From positions 310,001 to 374,000 of the forward strand of contig CAWIGP010000003.1 of NCBI GenBank assembly GCA_963835735.1: a stretch of 64,000 bases of DNA. The letters are read 5' to 3'. Below are positions 34,304 through 42,293 of this stretch, one piece after another (positions within the stretch are counted from its first letter, which is position 1; every line of letters begins with the position of its first letter). Source of the DNA: DASQMT01 sp963835735 (GTDB lineage Bacteria; Actinomycetota; Thermoleophilia; Solirubrobacterales; Solirubrobacteraceae). Position numbers and translations under genes: made by a program. The notes beneath the pieces are model-generated. The model ran no database searches. It worked only from the letters and a program-made list of their open reading frames with translations, and was not told the origin of the DNA.

Positions 34304-37162
34304 GTGACCGCGGACGACGAGAAGGGGGACGCGGCAGACGAGCGCCGCGATGATTCGGACGAGCCGGCCGCGGCGGATGAGACGGCGGGGGCCGATGAGC
34401 CGGCGGCGGCGGATGAGACGGCGGCGGCCGATGAGCCGGCGGCGGCGGATGAGACGGCGGCGGCCGATGAGACGGCAGCGCCCGACGAGCCGGCGGCGGG
34501 CGCGCTCGCGCGGTTGCGCGCGCAGCCGCGCAAGCGGCTCGCGATCATCGGGGCGACCGGCGCTGCGCTGATCGTCGCCGTCATCGCCGCGATCCTGCTC
34601 GCCGGCCCGGGCGACCCGCCGCCGCGCACGCTCGCCGACGCCGTCCCCTTCGACGGTCGCTCCCCGCGCGAGCCGAGCGGGCAGGGGACGCGGGTCATCG
34701 TCGCGCTGCCGCGCCCGTCGCTCGGCGAGGCCGGGATCGCCGATCCCGCCGATCAGCGCGACTACGTGCGCTCGCTCGAGGACGAGTCGGCCGCGCTGCG
34801 CTCGGCGCTCGGCGCGCGCGGGATCCGGCTGTCCGGCGTCGTCACGTACGCGCGCACGTTCAACGGCTTCGCTGCGACGGTACGCACGGACGACCTTGCC
34901 GACCTCCCTTCGCTCGGCGTCCGTGCGCAGCCCGTGCGCCGCTTCTACCCCGCCGCCGCCGAGCCGGCCAAGGTGCCCGGCACGCGCCCGCCGACCGCCG
35001 CCGCGCCGCTCGGCGGTGCGTCGATCGCCGTGCTCGACACCGGCGTCGATGCCACGCACCCGCTGCTGGCCAACCGACTCGACCCCGGGTACGACGCCGT
35101 CGACCGCGACGATGACCCGTCGCCGGCCCGCGATCCCCGCGGCGGGCGGCAGGAGGCGAGCGGGACCGCGCTCGCCGGGATCCTCGTCGCCGCCGGCGAG
35201 CGCGTGCTGCCGATCCGGGTCGCAGGACTCCAGCCGGCGACGCAGGGCTCCGGACTGGAGGACGTCGCGATCTCAGACCAGCTGCTCGCGGGCTTCGAGC
35301 GCGCCGTCGATCCCGACGGGGACGGCGCCACCGACGACCACGTCCCGGTCGCGGTCGTCGGCGTCAACTCGCCGTACGCGGGCTTCGGCGCGTCGCCTGA
35401 GGCGCGCGCGGTCGAGAGCGCCGCCGACCTGGGCACGCTCGTCGTCGCGCCCGCCGGCGGGGAGGGCGCGGCGGCCGGGCCGGAGGGCACGATCGGCTCG
35501 CCCGCGACCGCGCCCGACGCGCTCGCGGTCGCCGCGCTCGCCGCGCCCCAGGCGGTCGCGCACATCGATCTCGAGGTCGGCGACGCGGACGCGCGCGGCG
35601 CCGCGCTGCTGTCGGGCTCCCCGCCACCCGGGCGGATGACCACGGCCGGGCCGGTCGACGCGACCGACCCGGCCGAGCTGCTGGCCGGCGGCGCGCGCAG
35701 CCTCCGCGGCCGGCTCGCGGTGGTGCGCGCCGGGGACGAGCCGGTGGCGCGCGCCGCGGCGGCGGCCGCGGCGGGCGCGCGCGCGGTGCTGCTCGCGGAT
35801 CCGCGCAGCCGACCGCTGCCCGCGATCCCGGCGGGCCGCATCGCCGCGCCGGTCCTCGGTGTGACCGGTCCCGCCGCCGAGGCCGTGCTCGGCGAGCGGT
35901 CGGGCGCGACCGTCGAGGTCGGCGACGTCGAGCCGGGCAGCCCGCCGATCGCGCGGCTGCCGGCGCCCGCGAGTGGCACGCCCGGTGGCTCGTCGGGCGG
36001 CGACGAAACCGGCGGGGGCGAGGAGCCCGGCGGCGAGGCCGGCGGGGGCGAGGAGCCCGGCGGCGAGGCCGGCGGGGGCGAGGAGCCCGGCGGCGGGCCG
36101 GCGGGGGCGAGGAGCCCGGCGGCGAGGCCGGCGGGGGGGAGCCCGGCGCGAGCGGCCGGCGGCGACGACGCCGGCGGCGCGGCCGCCGAGTCGCTGACCG
36201 CGACGACGGTGTCGCCGTTCTCCAGCCGCGGCCCGAGCGCCGCCGGCGCCGTCAAGCCCGACGTCGCCGCGCCCGGCGCGGCCCTGACCGCGATCCCGGG
36301 CAACGGCGGCGCGATCGCCGGCGGCACGGCGGTCGCGGCCGCGCGCGCCGCGATCGAGGCCGCTCGGCTCGTGCGCGAGCGGCCGAGCGCGTCGCCGCGA
36401 GAGCTGCGCGCCGCGCTGATCGCCGGCGCGGAGCCCGACCCGCGCGTGACCACCCGCGGCGCCGGCGCGGGCGTGCTGCGCCAGCCGCCAGAAGCCGCAG
36501 CGGTGACCGCGAGCACCACGCCCGCCGCCCGCGCCGACCCGTGCCCTGGCACCGAGGCGTGCGTGCGCGTCGTGCTCGCCAACCAGGGCGCGTCGGAGCT
36601 CTCGCTCGCGCTCTCGCTGCTCCCCGACCCCGGCACGAACGCCACGCTCGTCCGCCCGCGCGTGACGATCCCGCCCGGTGGCCAGCGCGAGGCCGAGATC
36701 CACATCGACCGGCCGAGCGAGGACGGACTCGCCACCGGCCGGCTCGTCGCGCGCGCCGCGGGCGGCGTCGCCGTGCTCACGCACCCGTTCGCCGTCGCCA
36801 CGCGCCCGCCGCAGCCGCCGCCGCTGGGCGCGCTCGCGCTGGAGCGCGAGAACGGCCGCACGAGCGGCGTGCGCTTCAGCCTCGGCGCGTTCGAGCGCGG
36901 CGATCCGCTCGGCGCGGGCACGCGCGTGCAGCTCACCGAGCGCCTCTCGCTCACGCTCGTGGAGGCGGACGGCGATCGCGTCGTCCGCCGCCTCACTCCG
37001 CCCGGCGGTGCGCGCGAGCTGCTGCCGGCGGAGTACTCCTACACCCTGCCCGCGGGAACGCTGCGCTCGCTGGACGAAGGCCGCTACGCGTTCCGCGCCG
37101 TCGCCCGCTCGCCACGCGGCGGCGAGCCGGCGCAACAGCGCTCGGAGCCGTTCTCGCCGTGA
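34304..37162 (+). CDS. Membrane-anchored subtilisin-like protein without catalytic residues (pseudoprotease)
   Basis: A 952-residue protein. Residues 15-65 are repeated Asp-Glu-Pro-Ala/Asp-Glu-Thr-Ala units, a cytosolic acidic tail; 79-100 is one membrane helix; the rest is outside. A peptidase S8 fold follows: SIAVLDTGVDATHP keeps the Asp (D245). The His motif reads ASGTALAGI with Ser286 where His stands. The oxyanion region is VVAPAGGEG, without Asn. The Ser motif reads GGTAVAAA with Ala676. A PA domain (about 465-530) lies inside, then a Gly/Glu repeat (570-616), FSSRGPSAAGAVKPDVAAPG, and two C-terminal beta domains. Family knowledge: Asp-His-Ser are required for cleavage, so this should bind but not cut. 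GTG start after tsaD; the stop overlaps the glutaredoxin GTG. Confidence 0.85.
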   Translation: MTADDEKGDAADERRDDSDEPAAADETAGADEPAAADETAAADEPAAADETAAADETAAPDEPAAGALARLRAQPRKRLAIIGATGAALIVAVIAAILLAGPGDPPPRTLADAVPFDGRSPREPSGQGTRVIVALPRPSLGEAGIADPADQRDYVRSLEDESAALRSALGARGIRLSGVVTYARTFNGFAATVRTDDLADLPSLGVRAQPVRRFYPAAAEPAKVPGTRPPTAAAPLGGASIAVLDTGVDATHPLLANRLDPGYDAVDRDDDPSPARDPRGGRQEASGTALAGILVAAGERVLPIRVAGLQPATQGSGLEDVAISDQLLAGFERAVDPDGDGATDDHVPVAVVGVNSPYAGFGASPEARAVESAADLGTLVVAPAGGEGAAAGPEGTIGSPATAPDALAVAALAAPQAVAHIDLEVGDADARGAALLSGSPPPGRMTTAGPVDATDPAELLAGGARSLRGRLAVVRAGDEPVARAAAAAAAGARAVLLADPRSRPLPAIPAGRIAAPVLGVTGPAAEAVLGERSGATVEVGDVEPGSPPIARLPAPASGTPGGSSGGDETGGGEEPGGEAGGGEEPGGEAGGGEEPGGGPAGARSPAARPAGGSPARAAGGDDAGGAAAESLTATTVSPFSSRGPSAAGAVKPDVAAPGAALTAIPGNGGAIAGGTAVAAARAAIEAARLVRERPSASPRELRAALIAGAEPDPRVTTRGAGAGVLRQPPEAAAVTASTTPAARADPCPGTEACVRVVLANQGASELSLALSLLPDPGTNATLVRPRVTIPPGGQREAEIHIDRPSEDGLATGRLVARAAGGVAVLTHPFAVATRPPQPPPLGALALERENGRTSGVRFSLGAFERGDPLGAGTRVQLTERLSLTLVEADGDRVVRRLTPPGGARELLPAEYSYTLPAGTLRSLDEGRYAFRAVARSPRGGEPAQQRSEPFSP
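36011..36151 (+). repeat. 30-bp tandem repeat coding for a Gly/Glu-rich linker
   Basis: Units at 36011-36040, 36041-36070, 36071-36099 (one base short), 36100-36129 and a partial fifth. The first units translate to GGGEEPGGEA; after the one-base loss the same DNA is read as GPAGARSPAARP until a second change near 36130-36150 returns to the original frame, shown by the following subtilase motifs. Could be a real compensated slip or two sequence errors. Confidence 0.85.
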
Positions 37163-37389
37163 GGACCGTGACGCTGTACGGCCGCCCCGGCTGCCACCTG
37201 TGCGACGACGCGCGCGTGGCGCTCCAGCGCGTCCGCGCCATTCACCCGTTCCACCTGCACGAGGTCGACATCGAGGCCGACGACACGCTGCTCGGACGCT
37301 ATCTGGAGCGCATCCCGGTCGTCGCGCTCGACGGCGAGGAGCTGTTCGAGCTGTTCGTCGACGAAGAGGCGCTCGCCCGAACGCTCTAG
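37159..37389 (+). CDS. Glutaredoxin-like protein
   Basis: A 76-residue thioredoxin-fold protein: VRTVTLYGRPGCHLCDDARV, with active site CHLC near residues 12-15, then FHLHEVDIEADD and RIPVVALDGEELFELFVDE with the cis-Pro (IPV). This matches the glutaredoxin-like DUF836 type. Family knowledge: reduces disulfides or shuttles electrons; partner unknown. GTG at 37159 overlaps the stop of the subtilase-like gene (GTGA). It lies next to rex, a pairing common in actinobacteria where glutaredoxin-like genes precede the redox repressor. Confidence 0.85.
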   Translation: MRTVTLYGRPGCHLCDDARVALQRVRAIHPFHLHEVDIEADDTLLGRYLERIPVVALDGEELFELFVDEEALARTL

Positions 37390-37402
37390 AGTGATCGCCG
37401 CC

Positions 37403-38077
37403 ATGAGCTTCGACGTCGCGAGCAGCGCGAACCGCACCGACGGCTCGGCCGGCCCGCTGGCCGAACGCCTGTCGCTCGGGGTCGCGGCCAGGCTGTCGCG
37501 CTACCTGCAGGTGCTGACCCAGGCCCGCAAGATGGGCAAGGAGACGATCTCCTCGCAGGAGCTGTCGGAGTACACCCATGTGAACTCGACGCAGATCCGG
37601 CGCGACCTCTCCGGCTTCGGCAAGTTCGGCAAGCGCGGCGTCGGCTACAACGTCGACTCGCTCGTGTCGCAGATCCGCAAGATCCTGCGGACCTCGGGCC
37701 AGCACAACATCGCGCTGTTCGGCGCCGGACACCTCGGTCGCGCGATCGCGTCATCGGACATCTTCGCCGACCACGGCTTCCGCGTCGTGGCGATGTTCGA
37801 CACCGACCGCGCCAAGATCGGTGAGCAGATCAACGGCGTCGGCGTGCGCCACATCGACGACCTCAAGCAGGTCGTGGAGGAGGAGGACATCGTCGTCGGC
37901 GTGCTCGCCGTGCCGACCGCGGCGGCGCAGGAGCTGGCGGACCAGCTGGTCGACGCCGGCGTCAAGATCATCTTCAACTACTCCGAGGCGCTGCTGCAGG
38001 TGCCGCCGGAGGTGACGGTCCACACGTCCAGCCCGGCGGTGGACCTGCTCTACGCGCTCTACTTCTACCTCACCTAA
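37403..38077 (+). CDS. rex: Redox-sensing transcriptional repressor Rex
   Basis: About 224 residues. The N-terminal winged helix reads RLSRYLQVLTQARKMGKETI, SSQELSEYTHVNSTQIRRDL and SGFGKFGKRGVGYNV, all Rex hallmarks. The NAD(H) domain has IALFGAGHLGRAIASS, then IVVGVLAVPTAAAQELADQL and the swapped C-terminal helix HTSSPAVDLLYALYFYLT. Family knowledge: Rex binds TTGTGAA-N4-TTCACAA-like operators and leaves DNA when NADH is high; it controls respiration and fermentation genes. ATG 37403 chosen; GTG 37391 is possible. A TGAA-N4-TTCA palindrome lies upstream of hppA (39696-39709). Confidence 0.93.
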   Translation: MSFDVASSANRTDGSAGPLAERLSLGVAARLSRYLQVLTQARKMGKETISSQELSEYTHVNSTQIRRDLSGFGKFGKRGVGYNVDSLVSQIRKILRTSGQHNIALFGAGHLGRAIASSDIFADHGFRVVAMFDTDRAKIGEQINGVGVRHIDDLKQVVEEEDIVVGVLAVPTAAAQELADQLVDAGVKIIFNYSEALLQVPPEVTVHTSSPAVDLLYALYFYLT

Positions 38078-38087
38078 CCCGAGCCCG

Positions 38088-39215
38088 ATGATCGACCTGG
38101 CCGCCGCGCGCGAGACCTTCGAGGGCTCGGCCGACTTCACCGTCGGGATCGAGGAGGAGTTCGCGCTCCTCGACCCCTTGACGTTGCTGCTGGTCCCGCG
38201 CTTCGAGGTCCTGCGCGCCGCCGGGGCCGCCGACCCGGTGCTCGCGGACTCGATCGCGGGAGAGCTGATCTCGTCGGAGATCGAGATCCGGTCGGGCAAG
38301 GGGGCCGACATCGACGACGCCCGCGTGCGCCAGGCCGAGGCCCGCCGCCGGCTGTTCACGCTCGCGCGCGAGCACGGCGTCGCGCTCGGGTCCACCGGCA
38401 CGCACCCGCTCAGCGACTACCGCGAGCAGCACATCATCGACACCGAGCACTACCGCCGTGTCGAGGAGGGGCTGAAGTACGTCGCGTGGCGCAACAACAC
38501 GTTCAGCCTGCATGTCCATGTCGGCATCCAGGGCGCCGACCGCGTCGTGCGCGTGTGCGACCGCCTGCGGCCGGTGCTGCCGCTGCTGCTCGCCGTCAGC
38601 GCCAACTCGCCCTACATCGACGGGCGCGACTCGGGCCTGCACTCGGGCCGCTCGCAGACGTTCACCAAGTCGTTCCCGCGCTGCGGCGTGCCGGACGTGT
38701 TCGGCTCCTGGAAGGCGTGGGACGAGTACGTCGAGCTGCTGGTCCGGACGGGCTCGATCGTCGAGTTCACCCAGCTGTGGTGGTCCGTGCGCCCGCACCA
38801 CGCGTTCGGGACGGTCGAGATGCGGGTCTGCGACGCGCAGATGACCGCGGCGGAATCCGACGGCCTGGCGGCGCTGATCGTCGCCTGCGTGCGCCGCGCG
38901 GCAGCGGAGGTCGACGCGGGCGAGACACCGCCGGACCTCCCGGGCCGGCTGATCGAGGAGAACATGTGGCGCGCGATCCGCTACGGGCTCGACGGGCGGT
39001 TGCTCGACCTGGACGCGGACCCCGTGGTGGAGTTCGACGCCGCTGAGACGCTCGATCGCCTGCGCGCCTGGACCGGCGCCGACGTGGCGCTGCCCGAACT
39101 CAACGGAGCCCAGCGCCAGCGACGCCTGATCGACGCCGGTGCGACCCCGGCGGAGGTGTACGCCGAGTGCGTGCGGGAAACCCATGCCACATACCTTCAG
39201 GAGACCGTGCGATGA
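38088..39215 (+). CDS. YbdK-type carboxylate-amine ligase (GCS2 family)
   Basis: A 375-residue GCS2-family enzyme: FTVGIEEEFALLDPLTL opens the active site; EIEIRSGKGADIDDARVRQA; GSTGTHPLSDYREQHIIDTE; FSLHVHVGIQGADRVVRVCD; LLLAVSANSPYIDGRDSGLH; TVEMRVCDAQMT. Family knowledge: ATP-dependent carboxylate-amine ligases related to glutamate-cysteine ligase; YbdK has weak glutamate-cysteine ligase activity, while some actinobacterial members serve other peptides. Neighbours rex and glutaredoxin suggest thiol metabolism, but that is inference. Ten bases after rex; the stop overlaps the next ATG (ATGA). Confidence 0.88.
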   Translation: MIDLAAARETFEGSADFTVGIEEEFALLDPLTLLLVPRFEVLRAAGAADPVLADSIAGELISSEIEIRSGKGADIDDARVRQAEARRRLFTLAREHGVALGSTGTHPLSDYREQHIIDTEHYRRVEEGLKYVAWRNNTFSLHVHVGIQGADRVVRVCDRLRPVLPLLLAVSANSPYIDGRDSGLHSGRSQTFTKSFPRCGVPDVFGSWKAWDEYVELLVRTGSIVEFTQLWWSVRPHHAFGTVEMRVCDAQMTAAESDGLAALIVACVRRAAAEVDAGETPPDLPGRLIEENMWRAIRYGLDGRLLDLDADPVVEFDAAETLDRLRAWTGADVALPELNGAQRQRRLIDAGATPAEVYAECVRETHATYLQETVR

Positions 39216-39613
39216 GCCAGCCGGAATTCAGCGAAGAGGAGCTGCGCCAGCTCGAGGCGGAGATGGAGCGGATCACGGTCGACGACGTCCTGATCCAGAC
39301 CACGGTGACGCTGCTCAACCTCGCGGCGCGCAAGGCCGGGCTCGGCGCCCCGCCTGATCAAGCACCCCCGGCCGACTGGGAACAGGTCCGGCAGGCGATC
39401 GACGGCGCACGGGCGCTGCTGCCGCTGCTCGAGTCGCGCCACGCTGAGCAGCTCGGCCCGATTCGTGACACGCTCGCGCGTCTGCAGATGGTCTACGCGC
39501 AGCGGACCGCCGAGCAGCCCGCGCCCGCGCCGGAGCAGCCGTCCGAGCCGGAAAAGCCGGAGGGTGCCGGGCCCGCGCAGAGCTCGGGGCGCCTCTGGAT
39601 CCCGGGACAGTAA
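39212..39613 (+). CDS. DUF1844-like protein
   Basis: A 133-residue acidic protein: FSEEELRQLEAEMERITVDD, ILQTTVTLLNLAARKAGL-like core (IQTTVTLLNLAARKAGLG), then WEQVRQAIDGARALLPLLES and IRDTLARLQMVYAQRTAE. The TLLNLA-x-RK-x-GL and QAIDGARALLPLLE pattern is that of DUF1844. A Pro/Glu-rich tail ends SSGRLWIPGQ. Predicted mostly helical and cytosolic. Function unknown. ATG at 39212 overlaps the ligase stop (ATGA). It ends this operon: a hairpin and hppA follow. Confidence 0.75.
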   Translation: MSQPEFSEEELRQLEAEMERITVDDVLIQTTVTLLNLAARKAGLGAPPDQAPPADWEQVRQAIDGARALLPLLESRHAEQLGPIRDTLARLQMVYAQRTAEQPAPAPEQPSEPEKPEGAGPAQSSGRLWIPGQ

Positions 39614-39658
39614 CGCGCCGCGCCGCCTCAAGCCTCGATAAACTGCGCGCCGCTCCGG

Positions 39659-39686
39659 CGGCGGCCGTTCTTCCGGCCGCCGTTTT
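39659..39686 (+). terminator. Intrinsic terminator between DUF1844 gene and hppA
   Basis: CGGCGGCCG (39659-39667) pairs with CGGCCGCCG (39674-39682) around a six-base loop, followed directly by TTTT (39683-39686). It lies 45 bases after the DUF1844 stop and ends the rex operon before the hppA promoter region. Confidence 0.75.
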
Positions 39687-39695
39687 CGTGTTTGT

Positions 39696-39709
39696 CTGAA
39701 CGCATTCAG
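39696..39709. promoter_or_regulatory. Rex-operator-like palindrome upstream of hppA
   Basis: CTGAA-CGCA-TTCAG is a perfect inverted repeat containing the TGAA-N4-TTCA core of Rex sites, 11 bases before the TTG start of hppA and overlapping the approach to its GAGAGGG ribosome site. The outer bases do not match the full TTGTGAA consensus, so this is a suggestion only. Confidence 0.4.
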
Positions 39710-39720
39710 AGAGGGATCCC

Positions 39721-41760
39721 TTGTCCGATTTCCTAGCCGACCACGGGGTCGTCGTTGCGCTCGTCTGCGCGCTGGCGGCCGTCGGGTACGGCCTGGTCAC
39801 GAGCCGAGCGCTCCTGGCCCTGTCGCCCGGCAACGAGGTCATGCGCGGCCTGTCCGCCGCGATCCAGGAGGGCGCCTCGGCGTACCTCCGCCGCCAGTAC
39901 ACGACGATCGCCATCGTCGGCGTGGTCCTGTTCATTGCGCTGATCCCGCTGCAGAACATCGAGGTCGCGATCGGCTTCCTCATCGGTGGGGTCGCTTCAG
40001 CGTCCGCGGGCTTCATCGGCATGAACGTGTCGGTGCGGGCAAACACGCGCGTGGCAGAGGCGGCCCGCGGCGGGCTCGGGCCGGCGCTCGACGTCGCGTT
40101 CCGCGGCGGCGCCGTGACCGGCATGCTGGTCGCGGGCCTCGCTCTGCTCGGCGTCGCCGGCTACTACGGCGTGCTCACGTGGATCTTCGACGTGGAGACC
40201 AAGGACGCGGTCGACGCGCTCATCGGGCTCGGCTTCGGCGGCTCGCTGATCTCGGTGTTCGCGCGCCTCGGCGGCGGCATCTTCACCAAGGGCGCCGACG
40301 TCGGCGCGGACATCGTGGGCAAGATCGAGGCGGGGATCCCCGAGGACGACCCGCGCAACCCGGCGGTGATCGCGGACAACGTCGGCGACAACGTCGGCGA
40401 CTGCGCCGGCATGGCGGCGGACCTGTTCGAGACGTACGCCGTCACCGCCGTGGCCGTGATGCTGCTCGGCGTGCTCACGTTCGAGGACACCGTCGTCGTG
40501 CTCTACCCGCTGGTGCTCGGCGGCGTCTCGATCATCGCCTCGATCATCGGCACGTTCGCGGTCCGGTCGGAGACCGGCAACGTCGAGCGCGCGCTCTACC
40601 AGGGCCTGATCCTCTCGGGCGTCCTCGCGGCGGTGTTCTTCCTGCCGGTGACCGCGTGGATGATGGACGACCTCGTCGGCGGTGGCTCGCCGAGCTGGAC
40701 CGACATCTACCTCTGCGCCCTGATCGGCCTCGGCGTGACCGCGTGCCTGTTCGTGATCACCGACTACTACACGTCGACGCGGTTCTCGCCGGTCAAGTCG
40801 ACGGCGGCCGCGTCGGTCACCGGCCACGCGACCAACATCATCCAGGGCCTCGCCAAGGGCATGCAGTCCACGGCGCTGCCGGCGCTCGTGATCGTGCTCG
40901 GCATCTTCGGTGCGAACGAGCTGGCCGGCATCTACGGCGTCGGCGTGGCAGTGATGGCGCAGCTGTCGCTGACGGGTCTGATCGTCGCCCTCGACGCGTT
41001 CGGCCCGATCACCGACAACGCCGGCGGGATCGCCGAGATGGCGGACATGCCGGAGGACGTGCGCAACGTCACCGACCCGCTCGATGCGGTCGGCAACACG
41101 ACGAAGGCGGTCACGAAGGGCTACGCGATCGGCTCAGCCGCACTCGCCGCGCTCGTGCTGTTCGCGGCGTTCAAGATCGAGCTTGAGGAGGAGGTCGGCG
41201 GCATCGTCGTCTTCGCGCTCGACGACCCGGACGTGCTGATCGGCCTGATCATCGGCGGCATGATGGTCACGCTGTTCGCCGCGCTCTCGATGGAGGCGGT
41301 CGGCCGCGCCGGCGGCGCCGTGGTCGAGGAGGTCAGGCGCCAGTTCCGCGAGAAGCCCGGCATCATGGACGGGACCGAGAAGCCCGAGTACGGCCAGGCC
41401 GTGGACATCGTCACCCGCTCGGCACAGCGCGAGATGATCATCCCGTCGCTGATCCCGATCGCCGTGCCGGTGATCGTCGGCATCCTGTCCTACAAGGCGC
41501 TCGGCGGCCTGCTGATCGGCGTCATCGTCGTCGGCCTGTTCTTCGCCGTGATGATGACCTCCGGCGGCGGCGCGTGGGACAACGCGAAGAAGCTGATCGA
41601 GGACGGCGCGTTCGGCGGCAAGGGCTCCGAGGCTCACGCCGCGTCGGTGACCGGCGACACCGTCGGCGACCCGTTCAAGGACACCGCCGGGCCGGCGATC
41701 AACCCGATGATCAAGGTGGCCAACATCGTGGCCCTCCTGATCATCCCCCTGATCGCGTAG
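39721..41760 (+). CDS. hppA: Potassium-independent proton-translocating pyrophosphatase
   Basis: A 679-residue membrane pump with about 16 helices. The pyrophosphate site is DVGADIVGKIEAGIPEDDPR; DNVGDNVGDCAGMAADLFET follows, and GDTVGDPFKDTAGPAINPMI near the end holds the last acidic motif. At residue 462 the sequence is GNTTKAV; Lys here marks the potassium-independent class. Family knowledge: uses pyrophosphate hydrolysis to pump protons outward. TTG start at 39721 behind GAGAGGG. It is a single-gene unit with an upstream terminator and a Rex-like palindrome. The stop touches the stop of the convergent gene at 41761. Confidence 0.95.
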   Translation: MSDFLADHGVVVALVCALAAVGYGLVTSRALLALSPGNEVMRGLSAAIQEGASAYLRRQYTTIAIVGVVLFIALIPLQNIEVAIGFLIGGVASASAGFIGMNVSVRANTRVAEAARGGLGPALDVAFRGGAVTGMLVAGLALLGVAGYYGVLTWIFDVETKDAVDALIGLGFGGSLISVFARLGGGIFTKGADVGADIVGKIEAGIPEDDPRNPAVIADNVGDNVGDCAGMAADLFETYAVTAVAVMLLGVLTFEDTVVVLYPLVLGGVSIIASIIGTFAVRSETGNVERALYQGLILSGVLAAVFFLPVTAWMMDDLVGGGSPSWTDIYLCALIGLGVTACLFVITDYYTSTRFSPVKSTAAASVTGHATNIIQGLAKGMQSTALPALVIVLGIFGANELAGIYGVGVAVMAQLSLTGLIVALDAFGPITDNAGGIAEMADMPEDVRNVTDPLDAVGNTTKAVTKGYAIGSAALAALVLFAAFKIELEEEVGGIVVFALDDPDVLIGLIIGGMMVTLFAALSMEAVGRAGGAVVEEVRRQFREKPGIMDGTEKPEYGQAVDIVTRSAQREMIIPSLIPIAVPVIVGILSYKALGGLLIGVIVVGLFFAVMMTSGGGAWDNAKKLIEDGAFGGKGSEAHAASVTGDTVGDPFKDTAGPAINPMIKVANIVALLIIPLIA

Positions 41761-42230
41761 CTACCGGAGCCCGGAGAGCAGCTCGCGTGCGCGCGCGGCA
41801 TTCGCGTCGTCGACCCGTACCTCGTAGCGGTCGGCGACGATGCCGCGCGTGGACGCGAAGTCGCGCTGGCCGCGCGTCGCCCACTGGGCGATGAACCCGA
41901 ACACCGCGCCCCAGAAGGCGCCGATGAGCAGGCCTCCGAGCACCAGCCCGAGCCACTCCGGCCCGCTGGTGAACAGGCCGACGAGCAGCCCGATGAACAG
42001 GCCGAACCAGGCGCCGGCCGCAGCGCCGGCCATCGCCGCGCGGACGTGGTAAGCCGGCCCGTGACCTGCTCGACGATGCGAAGGTCGAGGCCGACGATCG
42101 TGGCGTTCTCGACCGGGAAGCCCGAATCCGAGAGGTGATCGACCGCGCGCTGGGCCTCGGCGTAGGTGGCGTAGGTCCCCACCACCTGCCCCGACTTGCC
42201 GCCCGATGGGACGATGTCGCTGGTATCCAT
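41761..42230 (-). CDS. General-stress-protein-17M-like membrane protein (one frameshift)
   Basis: About 156 residues. GGKSGQVVGTYATYAEAQRA, VDHLSDSGFPVENATIVGLD and LRIVEQVTGR form the N-terminal GSP17M-like/DUF1269 domain. A hydrophobic Gly/Ala block AAMAGAAAGAWFGLFIGLLV and GLVLGGLLIGAFWGAVFGFI form two membrane helices; a soluble end, IVADRYEVRVDDANAARARE, follows. Frame is lost near 42050 by one base. Family knowledge: stress-induced proteins of this domain are of unknown biochemical function. ATG 42230 or 42242. It converges with hppA without a gap. Confidence 0.72.
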
Positions 42231-42293
42231 GGGCACCGGCATACCACGCCGGCGGCGGTCGCGCCACTCGTGGCAGACGGCGCCCCGCCGCCG

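Noticed and set aside
35273..37732. Minus-strand frame of 819 codons opposite the subtilase-like gene and rex
   Set aside because: Low-complexity Arg/Ala/Gly sequence without motifs; the plus strand has strong domain evidence.
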